Source: Phallusia mammillata (taxonomy: Eukaryota > Chordata > Ascidiacea > Phlebobranchia > Ascidiidae). From it: a stretch of DNA of 64,000 nucleotides. This document shows positions 24,201-35,434 of this stretch, piece after piece; positions within the stretch are counted from its first letter, which is position 1, and each line of letters starts with the position of its first letter. Location: NCBI GenBank assembly GCA_003260075.1, contig QLIY01000774.1, forward strand, positions 3,119 through 67,118. The letters are read 5' to 3'. The position numbers and the translations under genes were made by a program. The notes under the pieces were generated by a model. The model saw nothing but the letters and a program-made list of their open reading frames with translations. It did not search any database and was not told the origin of the DNA.

Positions 24201-27200
24201 GAGAGGAGTTAGAAGCACTAAGGTAATTTAAAATGGCTAGAGTCATTTAATGCAACAAATATTTTACATGAGCACATTAGCTTAAAGCTATTTTTCAGGC
24301 ACAATTGCAAAACTTGCTAAAAATAGTAATTAGTGATGACATTTTTTAATAATACAAAGGGAATGTAGTCAAAGTTTTTGGCAAATACTGATAATAATTT
24401 ATATTTTGTTTCGGTAGCCAGTCTTAGAAACCCTGACGCAAAAATCAGCTTTAATATTCCTGCACACATATCTTCTGCAAACAATTCTAAAGAGTTTCAC
24501 AATAATTTATAAATAACTTGCTTATTGCTTGCATATTTTTCATGAACGATATTAATTCTTCTAAAAATTTATGAACAATGCTTTTAGTGGTAATTCTGAA
24601 AATCACAACCCAAAACACTGATGATGGCATGAGCATTTGCCGAAACGTTTTAATAATAACAAAAAAATTGTATGTTGTTTTAATGCAAAAAGTGTTAAAA
24701 AATTTTTAGGCAAACATAAACCCTGGGACGAAGGGGTTTAGGTTCAAGTAGATGTTTGCTTTGTGCTTGCCTCAACGCTACCCCCCCCCCAATAACAAAA
24801 AAATTGTATGTTGTTTTAATGCAAAAAGTGTTAAAAAAATTTTAGGCAAACATACACCCTGGGACGAAGGGGTTGAGGTTCAAGTAGATGTTTGCTTTGT
24901 GCTTTCCTCAACGACGTTATAGCCTAAAGTAATATTCGGCTCATTGTTTGCAGTGTGGTGTTTCGCAAACACAATCTACTGGTGGTATGTGATGAAATTT
25001 ATGCCCAACTCTCGTTCAACGACAGCCACGTCTCTCTAGCAAAAGTAAGTTTTGTGCTTTTGCTCGTCATGTCAACTTTCTGACGTTAAGTACAATATAA
25101 AGCTCTTCTAAATCGCTATTGCTACTGTATTAGTCACAGTACAAAATAACGTTAATTATTATGGATAAAAAAAACAGAATGTTCAAAAAGTGTAAAAATG
25201 CGCTATTATACAACAAAGGTGCATAATTTCAGCAGTTAACTGTTTTACTATTTAGAAATCGTAAAAAAATGGCCAAAAAGACAGTTTCTGGACCAGGCCT
25301 ATGCCAAAGTACGTTAATTAAACTTACTTAATTAAAAATATACATTTACAATGACAGTTTTACCCTGAAGGAAGCGTTCTTAGTTCAGGGATATCGAAAT
25401 GGGCGAGCTGTGGCGGTTGGCGACTTGGTTATCACCTTTATCCACAAGAATTACAAGGTATCTTGCCATGTTATATGCCTATATGTGTGTAAATGTATTT
25501 TTTCGTTAAAGAGTAGCACTTCAAAAGGAATAGTGTCTTTGTTATAGAGTTGGAGTGGTGATATTTATTGGCAACTCTGTCTTTCGGCCAGTTTTGATAA
25601 AAAATGGCAATAAATTGTACAACTTAAGGGATTTCTTTTTGAATAATAAGTGGATTTGAATTTGGAAAAATTTGCTGCTAACGAATAAATACGCAGGATA
25701 GAGTCTCTCACGCAATTAATATTAACAAAGCTCTTGAAGAGGGTTTGATGATTTCCAAAGGAATTTTACAAGGTTACACCTGCATTACATAAGAAAAGCG
25801 CTTACCCATTTTGAACATTACAGCGATGTTAAATAATGTATCGCATTCATTAAACAACACTTGTATTGGCAAATTACACCCTGCCACCGAATATGAGCGC
25901 ACTGTCGAATAACCATGCACCCATGCTATATCCGCTATTGTTCCCATTAACGTTAACTAATTGTGTTTTGCGGTTCGACGTTGCATTGTTTCTGTGTTTG
26001 ACGTCACACCTTCCTTCTTAATTGTTATGACTTCGAAGGCACATCATGTATACTGTATATAGCAACTGGATACTTGCGTGCGGGCGTTACTAAATAGCAC
26101 ATGTTACCGCATGATGTGTGAACCAGAGTTGTAAACGGGCCTGAAATTAGAGCCCGAACCCGAAAGTACTATCCCGAAACCCGGCCCGAACCCAAATCGT
26201 TTTTAAAACTCCCGTTTAGGCCCGAAAGTTTGATTGACAGGCCTATACATCGAAGCCTTAGGGAAGACCAAGACAACAAAACACAATAGACAATCATACA
26301 CAATTGGCCTTGAACAAGCCGTGGCCGTGTTAGTGCTGTTTGTCATTAGGTCAGGTCCAGCGCTCAGCTGCCAGTTAAATTTATTCAAAGATATGCTGAC
26401 ACAGAGTGTAAAGCCAGGCTCGAATCAAAGTCCGAAACCCGGCCCGACCTACAACTCTGGTGTGAACTGTGAACTATGAGAATACAAGCCACAACAAGGG
26501 TAAATTAAACCAGATTCTAGTATTATTTCAATAACAAATCCTCACCCAACCCGAACAGCTCTAACTGTCAGCGCTTTCAAAAGTCCGCAAATTAAAATTT
26601 ATGCATAAGCATATTCAAGTCCTTTGCAACTTCCTACCTTGTGATAACATGCGGTATTTAGCACCACTGCTTACGTGGGTACTTTGCCTTTACTTTCTTG
26701 GTGCCAGCGACCCCAAGCCCGAAAGTTCTAGCCCAAAACCCTGGACAAACCCAAAAATTTGATCCTAAATCCCGAATTAGGCCTGAAAGATCAGTTTTTA
26801 AACATTACGAGACAAATGTGGCAAAGTGTGAAATCAGGCCCGAAAAAGGTTTTATTCAAGCGTGATTTCGAACCGGGCTTGCAAAGCCCGTCCAACTAAC
26901 AACTTTGATTTACTTGTTCGAATTAGGCAGGATTTTAACAACCTATGTGCCGTCAACTAGAATACATGGTTTAACAAAGTTTTTTAAACGTTGAACGACA
27001 TTTTTGTTAAAGTTTTTTAAAGCAGTCACTGCCTAAAGTCCATAAAAAAACCGATTTTAACGTGAAAGCCCCCCCCCCTTTGTTAAAGTTTTTTAAAGCA
27101 GTCACTGCCTAAAGTCCATAAAAAAAACCGATTTTAACGTGAAAATTAGAAAGTAAACTTTTCTGTGCATAACAATACATGCATTGGTCAAATAACTAAG

Positions 27201-30200
27201 TTTGCATACCATGTACACTGTTTAAGCAGGTATTTTTATTTTCACAGAGGTTGGGGAAGCTGTGGCAAGCGCTGCAAGCCAAACTTACACGTGTGCGAGT
27301 GCGCCAGTTCAATACGCCGCCGTATCGGTAAATTCTATGTTTTTGTAAATTAGACGTAGTAAGTACCAACAACTGTGTAAATTCGAACAACAATTGTCAG
27401 AATGGCAAAATGGTCCTTTCAATAGGTCTTTTAAGGACTTTTTATTGGTTTTAGCAATTAATTTACAGTACGGTGTAGCTGCAGCGTGTTCAGTCATTAT
27501 TATCCACCAATTGTGTCCACTTTTGTGCGCTCAATAACGTTTCGAAGGTGCGCAGCTATTTCCGGCTTGGTGATTGTTTTAATGCAATTGTGTCGCTATG
27601 TTTTCTTTCACCAAGCGAAATAAACATGCTTTTTTGCACTGCTGGGAATTAGCTTTCAAATTTTTACCAAAAGTAATGGATGTATTGTGACGTTTGCATT
27701 TGTGTTTGTTTGTTAACAATAAGGTGTTTGTTCAGTTGATGAAATTTGACGACAACGCAAAATCGTACGTTCAACATTGTAAAAGGATCTTACACGAGGT
27801 AGCGCAGTTCTGTTGCAGGTAGGTTTCAAAAACTTTGTATTATTAGAATGTTGTCCAGTAGTTTTTAAGTTTTTTACCTACATTTACGGTCCAATACTGC
27901 CTAATAGAAACTTCTATTTGCGTAAATCACAACCAATTTTTAAAGCTTACGAAATTTTGGGTTTTGCTTCATAATACGAGCAATTTGTAATACTTAAAAA
28001 TTGTAAATCTAGGGTAAAATTCTATCTATTTGTTTAACTCATTAAAGTAAAAATTTGCGTAAAAACCGGTCAAACTAAAAAAACAACAACTTGTAAAAGT
28101 AGGTAATGTGGGTTACAATACGATTAATTAAAAAGTTGTAAAATTGGGATAAAAGACGACTTATATAAGGAAAGCTATAAATCTGTCAGGTTACGCAATA
28201 CGTTATTTCCGGTGTGTTGACTAGACAAAGAGAAAACGACATACCTTAGTTCGTGTGTGATGTGCGTAAACCAAGAAGGTTTGAGACCCCTTCGTAAAGT
28301 TGTTTTTATGTACTGGGGCCCCCCCCCCGACTTATATAAGGAAAGCTATAAATCTGTCAGGTTACGCAATACGTTAGTTCCGGTGTGTTGACTAGACAAA
28401 GAGAAAACGACATACCTAAGTCCGTGTGTAATGTGCGTAATTCATACACGATTTATGTACCTGCCTGTCAATTCCACAACCAACGTGAAACGCAATCATG
28501 CAATTTGTAGATTAATCTTTGTTTTGGGCGCGACGACTTGGCTGGTCGAATGTTATAGCAATTAAGTATTTCGTGCAAGAAGGTTTGAGACCCCTCTGAA
28601 AGTTGTTTTTATGTACTGGGAAATTTTATCCAAAAATCCATAGTTTTGGTGTGCAACGTAAATCACTGATTGGCCAGATTGATTTCGCGTTAAAAAAACA
28701 TTTGTTTAATTTCAGGAAAAAAAATAAAAAACTCTAATTTTTGGTCACGTGTTTTTGAGCAGGACTCTTCGTTCAGCCGGGGTCAAAGTTCACATGTCAA
28801 ACTCGGGTTATTACATATTTCCTGACTTCTGTGTGATCCGGGACAAGCTCGCCTCGCGTGGCATTCGAACCGGCCCCCCCCCCTGATGTGAAAAAAAAAT
28901 GTTAGGGTTTTGAACGAATTTTAAAAAAAATTAAGCCCAGATTAGTCCAACAGCTTATAAAATTGCGGAATAAATGAGACGGGAGTGTGAAATCAAACCC
29001 GAATTAAAGCTCGTTTTATGCAATCTTGGGCTGTTACGCTAGGTAAATGTGACACAATACATGAAATTAAGTTTGAAAACTCATTGTTTCAAACCAAGGA
29101 GTCGAACCGGAACTGAACTCCAACCTGCAAACCGGTTTGAGTGGTTTATTTCAATAAACCCGTACCTAACCCGAACCGCTAATTACGATTTCCTAAAAAC
29201 CCGAACCGGAGTTGAATTCTATATTTAGTTTGGCGTTGGACCCAAACCGGAACCAAACCAGTAAAAAAATGCAGTCTGTATTACATTTTGTATTTTTTTT
29301 CCAAAAAAAACGACATAACAGCTAAAGGACGTGTAAAGCTGACAGTTCACGGTCAATTTCTGTTGGAATTTGATAAGGCCCGATGGGTTGAATTAAAATT
29401 AAACGGAAGGGGATTTAAACTGATTTAAAAACCGCAAACCGGTTCGGACCGGGTAATTTGCCCGAATCGGAACAAAATCCGAACCCGAAAATATATTTTT
29501 TAAAACCTGTACCCGAACCCCTTTTAACGAAAATAAAGTGGAACCGAACCGAACCTGAACCCATATAATACGCGATTCGACTCCCTGTTTTAAACCATAA
29601 CCATAACGATTTGTCGTTTACAGCTGATGGCCGGTGGACCTGCGTACCTGCATCCACCTGAAGAACTCACCGTCCGACTTTGTTACGTTAATTTTGACGG
29701 TGGGTGTGTTTTAGTTGACCAACAAATTTTACAGTAAAGCCAAAAACCAGTATGTGTGCCTTTAGGGCTTTAGTCAAGGATTCATAACAGGAATGGTCGG
29801 TTAAATTTGTTAAAGCAATAAGTAACATTTTAATACTCGGTTAAGAGGTAGAACTATTAACACCATACCTCACAGGAGACCCAAATTTAGCTAATTTTCG
29901 ATAGGTGGCGTAATGAGCTGAATTATTTATTTAGCGGCTAAAGAGGGGTTGGGTTGGGAAATAATTTTTTAAAACTTTTACATTAGGAACTAATTTCCCC
30001 CCCCCCCGTGGCGTAATGAGCTGAATTATTTATTTAGCGGCTAAAGAGGGGTTGGATTATGTTTGCTAGTGTTATTAAATTTCAAAAAGTAAATACCTTA
30101 CCCCGACCCTAATAGCCCTAACCGTGAGCATTTTTGGAGATATAAAGTTTGAAATGTGAAAAGTGCTCTTTGAGCCCCCTATCGAAAATTAGCTAAATGT

Positions 30201-30888
30201 GGGTCTCCCGTGAGGTATGGTGTTAGTCGATTTTCCCGGTTAAGAAACCCTAGAAAACGTCGTTTCTCTCTACTGAATACTATCTACGCCTGTCTTTACT
30301 AAACAGGTTGTTAAGCAATTCCTCCTTTAAGCCCAAGCTAGGGAATTGCGCACTGTTTCCAAATTTTCAAAGCATAAGAAACTATGCACATGGCCCTAGG
30401 TTTAATCCGATAGCTGGTGTATGTCCACATAAAAAAATAGAGGAAATACTGGTATATTATTCGAAAAGGAGGCCTAATGGTTAGCAAGTGTTCACTAGGT
30501 GGTGGGTTCGAATCCCATGTCGGCCATTTTTTGTTTCACCAAAGAGGCGTTGCTCCAACCCAGAGGAACTGATGGGTTGAACTAACCCATTGAAGTCACC
30601 AACCTCCCAAATCAAAAACTCAACTAAAAATGATCCAGCATATTTGCAATAAAAAGCCAGCTCGATGGTGGAGTCTTTGGAAATTAATTCAGGCGTTCAC
30701 CGTCCACAGGGGATAAAAATAAAACAAATAAACAATATCCATGTCTTTTGTTTTTAGGTACAAAAGCTTTAAAAGCCAGTGAGAAAATCGGTCTTCAAAA
30801 AATGCTACCCGAATCCTTCCTCAGTGAAAACTGCGCTCCTACGGTCGAGGCTATAAGCCTACTGGCCAATTGGGTTCGACAGCAATGA
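21258..30888 (+). CDS. PLP-dependent class I/II aminotransferase
   Basis: A fold-type I aminotransferase that would move amino groups between an amino acid and a 2-oxo acid; the substrate is not evident. Exons: 21258-21331, 21743-21870, 22379-22516, 22718-22845, 23219-23282, 24183-24222, 24954-25044, 25358-25457, 27248-27327, 27724-27818, 28763-28872 (broken at a gap), 29624-29699, 30758-30888. All phases match except across the gap. Motifs in order are LGFGQSPFPIP near the N-terminus, NPDNPTGA, CDEIYAQLSF, the PLP-lysine segment SSGISKWASCGGWRLGY, and RLCYVNFDG with the substrate-carboxylate Arg. The start is set by phase: exon 1 leaves AA and exon 2 supplies A for Lys. Exon 11 stops at a C10 run after RGIRTG, so some 15-20 residues are probably missing from the assembly. 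No signal peptide is seen, so it is likely cytosolic. Plant and bacterial aspartate/aromatic-type enzymes are the nearest matches I recognise. Confidence 0.85.
21339..22222. other. Two haplotype joints around aminotransferase exon 2
   Basis: C10 at 21529-21538 separates 21339-21528 from 21539-21725. C10 at 22027-22036 separates 21840-22026 from 22037-22222 and duplicates the end of exon 2. Confidence 0.75.
22484..22760. other. Haplotype joint splitting aminotransferase exons 3 and 4
   Basis: Spacer at 22619-22629. The end of exon 3 and the start of exon 4 occur on both sides, the first copy of exon 4 being cut short. Confidence 0.75.
23520..23700 (-). repeat. Dispersed repeat with GGGTCCCA / TAAGCCACC blocks
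   Basis: This is the reverse complement of 1140-1310 and 3890-4080. Shared blocks are TTTCTGCCTGCAGAAACAAC, GACCCAATATAG and ATGTGCTAAGCCACC. The 23633-23711 end is repeated at 24051-24125. Confidence 0.55.
23712..24040. mobile_element. hAT-type MITE present in one haplotype only
   Basis: It starts CAGTGGTTCCCAACC after CAATAGGC and ends GGTTGGGAACCAC, where a C spacer cuts off the last bases. After the spacer the flank is repeated and runs CAATAGGC straight into CATTGTG (24119 onward) with no element, which is the empty site. Aminotransferase intron 5. Confidence 0.8.
24612..24652 (+). ncRNA. Hammerhead-like core motif without loop III
   Basis: ACTGATGATGGCATGAGCAT is followed by TTGCCGAAACGTT. 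The CUGAUGA and GAAAC boxes flank a GGCA/TGCC hairpin with one extra base. Stem III would have no loop in cis, a form that could only work as a dimer. It is cut into by a haplotype joint further on. Similar motifs lie at 32315-32356 (-), 10158-10194 (-) and 43398-43430 (-). Confidence 0.35.
26124..26459. mobile_element. hAT-type MITE with perfect 8-bp target duplication
   Basis: The element begins CAGAGTTGTAAACGGGCC and ends CCCGACCTACAACTCTG. It is flanked on both sides by GTGTGAAC (26116-26123 and 26460-26467). Internal CCCGAAACCCGG units recur. Aminotransferase intron 8. Confidence 0.9.
27465..27630 (+). repeat. Dispersed repeat with GGCTTGGTGATTGTTTTA core
   Basis: It runs from ACGGTGTAGCTGCAGCGTG to CACCAAGCGAAATAAAC, ending in AATAAA. 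Other copies lie at 4470-4640, 6187-6410 and 3327-3412. It could be a short retroelement; no terminal repeats were found. Confidence 0.6.
28151..28620. other. Haplotype joint with a ~120-bp indel
   Basis: C10 at 28319-28328. Copy one reads GTGCGTAAACCAAGAAGG. Copy two has about 120 extra bases between GTGCGTAA and CAAGAAGGTTTGAGACCCC. Confidence 0.8.
28873..28882. other. C10 gap inside aminotransferase exon 11
   Basis: Coding sequence stops here and intron-like sequence follows with no duplicated flank. This looks like a true gap with lost sequence. Confidence 0.65.
28980..29600. repeat. Degenerate GAACCCGAACCGG-rich repeat
   Basis: Many CCGAACC/GGTTCGG units end in GAACCTGAACCCATATAAT followed by CGCGATTCGACTCCCTG. 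The same ending occurs at 58385-58412. It lies just before exon 12 of the aminotransferase. Confidence 0.5.
29853..30230. mobile_element. MITE with GGTAGAACTATTAACACC termini, split by a joint
   Basis: The left end GGTAGAACTATTAACACCAT and right end ATGGTGTTAGT... are inverted. Subterminal CCTCACAGGAGACCC and GGGTCTCCCGTGAGG also pair. A C11 run (29997-30007) separates allelic copies inside. A related shorter element lies at 44697-44817. Aminotransferase intron 12. Confidence 0.6.
30478..30530 (+). repeat. tRNA-like head of a SINE or tRNA pseudogene
   Basis: CCTAATGGTTAGCAAG resembles an A box, and GGTGGGTTCGAATCCCA holds a perfect B box and T-arm. The acceptor stem pairs only in part, so a functional tRNA is unlikely. 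Aminotransferase intron 12. Confidence 0.45.
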
Positions 30889-31512
30889 ACATAACATTTG
30901 CAAAGTTTTTTCATTTCCCCCCCCCCAATCGGTCTTCAAAAAATGCTACCCGAATCCTTCCTCAGTGAAAACTGTGCTCCTACGGTCGAGGCGATAAGCC
31001 TACTGGCCAATTGGGTTCGACAGCAATGAACATAACATTTGTAAAGTTTTTTCATTCTCATAAGTTCATCTCAATTTGTACAGTAATTTATTTTAACTGA
31101 AGTTATTCACATCACGTATTTGAGGTATCATTTTTTGCCTCATAAAGTGGTAAACTTTGCAATTCCCCCCCCCCTATTTTAACTGAAGTTATTCACATCA
31201 CGTATTTGAGGTATCATTTTTTTGCCTCATAAAGTGGTAAACATCGCAATAACGGTAATTGTTTTGCACAAACGCGAGTTTTACAAAATCGTTAATATAT
31301 GGCCTATTTTTCTTCATGGAATTAATTTGTATTAGCAGATAATGTTTTATACAATGGCTATTGTCACTTTTGCCATGCACCAACTACATTTTAATCGCCG
31401 CAATAATAATATCTCCTTACTTTGTTGTCAATTGTCCCCCCCCCCTGCCATGCACCAACTACATTTTAATCGCCGCAATAATAATATCTCCTTCTTACTT
31501 TGTTGTCAATTG
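30790..31512. other. Three haplotype joints at the aminotransferase 3' end
   Basis: C10 runs at 30917-30926, 31165-31174 and 31436-31445, each between near-identical copies. The last exon is therefore partly repeated at 30927-31030 with silent differences. Confidence 0.75.
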
Positions 31513-32068
31513 TAATCTTTCCTTGTAATGGAACATAGACCTATGCATATAACAGAAAAATAAATCAGATAATAATCCTTGCCGATATAATGTAGCTGTG
31601 ACGCTTTTTTAGTTTGCAAACCTACTGTGGTGTAATTTCTTCACATAGCTGCCACAATCATTGCTTCATTATAGAAAAATACATTGAAACCATTTATGTC
31701 TGAGTGTTTTATTTGCAACGTACCCGGGAGAAATTTGCAGTCTATTATAAAAGATATATATATGTGTAGTTTTTGTTCAAAATTTAGAAGATTACGATTA
31801 AAATTGTAAATTTTTGTCCTTCCAAAAAATTTTGTCCAATTTTTTTGTGCTTTTATGTGATTTCTATTGGGTTGTCACGCACGAAATCGACCATGCGTGA
31901 CGCACCGACGCTAAAAACAATGAGCTTTGTGGTAAACTAATGATTTAGTTGTTTGTCGTTAAATTTTATAACACTAGTTGCCATGGCAGAGAAATAAACG
32001 CTTTAACAACTACCAGAAGTTGTGTAATGCAGTTTTTGTGAAGTAATTATTTGAGCATTCGGTGAAAC

Positions 32069-35000
32069 ATGCCAAAGAAGAAGGGAAAAAAGAAGTAAGT
32101 ACATTATAGTTTAGGTTTGATACCAATTTTCTCAATGACTATTTTCACCTTAGCATAACTATTTGCCGATTTTAAAAAGTGAAATAACTGCAACAGTCTA
32201 AACTAAAAAAGAGTTTTTTTGACAATATTGTAGGGTTTTTGTATGATCAAACGAAAACCTTTTATGGACTTACAACAACCAAGTGTTGCTCATCCAGCAG
32301 TTTTATTGTAAACAAATCGACGTTTCGACGTCCTATACAAGACGCCTTCATCAGGATAATGACATTTCTTGCAGCACAAAATTCCTTTTGCAGACTTTTA
32401 AACTTGATGGTTGTGTATCACTGGTTTTGACCAAGCATATGGCCAGATATGATTTACTGCTAAAACTTAATCTACTAACTTAAATATTCATTTGCATGAC
32501 CGATTGACTTATGTTACAAGGTCTAAAAAAGCGTCAAAGAAGAGTGAAGGTGAGGTGTTGGAATTAGATGGTGACGGTGCACAACTTGGAATCGGAAAGA
32601 AAAAGAAAGCCAAAAAAGTAAAACTTACAAAAGAAGAAAAGGCTGCTGTAAGTATTTATAAGCAATTTACATAATTTTAACAAATACGAATTATGCAGCT
32701 TTTGTTAAAAGTTTGTTTGATTCACTAATATTACCTGTTTGTTGGTGTAGAATAATTTGCAAAGTTTAGAAACAAATAAATAGACTTGCAAATAGGCAGG
32801 CAACTTGACAGCTTATGTAGAGCATTAATTTGTGTTAACACCCCCAGGCATTGTTCACCCACCAGAAATAAAACAAATAAACAACACACAAACATTTTTA
32901 AAATCAATCTGTATATGTCGACACAGTATAAACTTCCGTAATATCTTCTGACAAATATATTTATTGCGCAAATGGTTTATATATTTCCTCATAAGATTTG
33001 AGGAGTACATATCGAGTAGTACCAAAAGTGCGGTGAAAAACACACAAGCAAAAAACTAACCTATGTACTCCTAACTACATGTGTTTTTTGCAGGCCAAAT
33101 TAGCTAAGAAACTAGAAGCATTTCTTTGCAATGACAATGACTATGGAAAGTTTTTAAACAAGATAGACAAATGGATGATTGAGAATAAGAAACGGGTGGA
33201 AACATTATTTAAAAACTTTGACCAAGAAGAAGAGGGGATTGTTCCATTTGATGTTTTTAGAGCAGGTCGAATACTTATGTTTTGCATGGAATATGTTTTT
33301 AAAATACATAAACAAGCATGATTCTGGTTTATCATTTAATCAAACTCACCAAAGTAGTTGTGTTTAACCAGAAAGTGTAAGTTATCAAATATTACTTGTA
33401 CAAAAATCCTTGTGATTTACAACCAATCGTTATCAGCATAATACATTTAATGCTGATAGACAGGATTTATTGAGGTCACCCTAGAACTGGTGTCTAAAAC
33501 CCAATGAACACTACTTTATAAACTAAACACAGTACTTGTCTTACAGGATTCAACATTTTGAATTTGTAAAAATAAATGTTGAATTTTTGTAGATTAAAAC
33601 ATATATAAATTAACATGTTTTGTTTTCCTTGTAGGTTTGCATGACCTTCTCTGTCCACTCACCGACCTTGAAATAAATGCACTAGCAAGGACACTGGATC
33701 CAGAAGACACAGGTCTTATTGAGTATTGTGGCTTTGAACATGGAATTCACAATCGGACGTTTCCCGAAGACGAGGGTGACGGAGATGATGTCAAAGATGA
33801 AGATGACAACAAACTTACACCAGAAGATTTTGTTCCAGAAATTGTAACAACTGGTGCAGGTGGAAAAAAAGCTGTTAGAGATCCCCTTCATGCAAATTAT
33901 TCAAGGTATGATGTTGTTTGTGTATCTGTTCTTAGAAATGTTTGCCTGTAACAAAAATGCATTTGGTAACTTCTTCTTACATCGAAAACAGTTACCCTGC
34001 TCTATCAGCACAATTTCAATTTTAGACTTAGTTTATGAGGAATTAGTAAGTGCAAGAACAATTCAGACTATGCACACTGTTTTGACGTATAAGGTCTCAT
34101 CAGTGCAGCTGGTACGGCCTATCTATACGCTAGCCAATACAGCCTCTCTCTTGTCACCAGCTTTCCTGATAAGACCTTTCTAAAACGTCTAAAAAGTGTT
34201 CACTGTCTGCAACTTTTATTTATTGACTTGTAGCTTTTACACAAGAAAACTTGTTTCTTGGAACTAGGTTTTGATGTTATATTAGACACAGCCTGGGTTC
34301 AAAGTTGACAGGTTGTAATGCTTGATGGGTGTCGGTTAAAATGTACTAAAGTCATTTAAGGATTGTCTCATGACAAAGTATTACCTTATGTCTGTTTGAT
34401 CCCATACAGCAGTTCAAACATGCTTAGTAAAGCATAACCTTAAACCTGATATGCTTAAAGGATCGACAAACAAAGACATTTAATCCTGTGTGTATGTATG
34501 TGCGGTAAATGGGCCTAGAAAGTGCCACACAATAACTCAATGCATCAACATACACTTTCATTGACTTGGGTAACTTGCTTTACTTTGCAGATTCGTGGAG
34601 TTCAACATGCGATTGGCCACCTTTGATCACGTGACCAGCCACCCCGCCCACTTTCAAGTCACTGTTCACACCCACATGACCGTTGCCACGCTGCAGAAGC
34701 TGATTGGTGAAGTCGGCCACGTGACTACTGGAAAGATGAACATATTCGCTGACAAGTAAGTAACATCCGTTTATATTGGCTTATATGAAGGCTTGGATAT
34801 TTTTTGGTTTAATGTTTAAAACACAAATTAGGATTCGGCCACTTCGTATCGGATAACCCAAAATCAAACATTGTAAAGTAACATTTTTTTTTACTTTGAG
34901 ATTAACGAAATTAAAACGTCGCAAGGCATTTGTAAAAACAAAAAAAAACTAAATCTAGTCAAACCCGACTTGCAATATTAACAGTTGGTTTATATTACCG

Positions 35001-35434
35001 GTTTTATATCTTTTGCTTGAAAATACGCATTTATATCAATATGTTGCTTGCTTGTACAACGCAGTACAGCATATGCGTACAAAGGAGATGTGTTTTTCCA
35101 CATTATATGATTTCCACAAATCGTTAGGGTTAGCCAAGTGCATCCAGTCATAAAAACCAACAATTTTATCCTCTGTGAACCCAGGCATATTACAAAAGCT
35201 TCTCTTTGCAGAGATTGCCACCAGGAGAGTTGTTTACCTCCAAGCTGTACTCTTCAAGAATGGTACAAAGGTGGCCCACAACATAATCCACAACGTGTCA
35301 CCCTTTACTATGATTATGTGATAGAATACAGCGACTGCCCATTGCTTAATTGTGACCACTACTTTGGCCAGGAAAAACGACCAATGAATCCAGTTCTAAC
35401 TGCCTACCCCCCAAGACAAAGGGCGAAATCATAA
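32069..35434 (+). CDS. Basic, EF-hand-like and ubiquitin-like protein, function unknown
   Basis: Exons are 32069-32094, 32521-32647, 33094-33265, 33635-33905, 34591-34755 and 35212-35434. Together they give 984 nt and 327 residues, with every phase consistent and stop TAA. The N-terminus is strongly basic (MPKKKGKKK, then GIGKKKKAKKVKLTKEEK). The middle resembles a pair of degenerate EF-hands: FKNFDQEEEGIVPFDVFRAG and LARTLDPEDTGLIEYCGFEHG have the spacing but only some of the calcium ligands. An acidic linker follows, then a stretch like a ubiquitin fold (HFQVTVHTHMTVATLQKLIG) and a C-terminal part with several Cys and His and YYDYVIEYSDCPLLNCDHYF. I do not recognise the family with confidence. 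The calcium and ubiquitin-like readings are inferences from pattern. It could be ciliary, but nothing in the sequence proves it. Confidence 0.7.
32315..32356 (-). ncRNA. Hammerhead-like core motif
   Basis: On the minus strand CCTGATGAAGGCGTC is followed by a loop and GACGTCGAAACGTCG. The stem GGCGTC/GACGTC pairs with one G-U. It is of the same class as 24612. Intron 1 of the EF-hand-like gene. Confidence 0.35.
34060..34110 (-). ncRNA. Decayed hammerhead copy
   Basis: On the minus strand AGCTGCACTGATGAGACCTT matches the 6879 element. Stem II is then damaged, GAAAC has become CAAAAC, and the 3' strand of stem I no longer pairs after GTC. It is probably inactive. Intron of the EF-hand-like gene. 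Confidence 0.5.
34158..34213 (+). ncRNA. Second decayed hammerhead copy, opposite orientation
   Basis: It shows CACCAGCTTTCCTGATAAGACC, then GTC, TAAAA in place of GAAAC, a loop, GTC and TGCAAC. The layout is that of the 6879 element, with substitutions at core positions. It lies under 50 bases from the minus-strand copy, so the two form an inverted pair. Confidence 0.4.
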
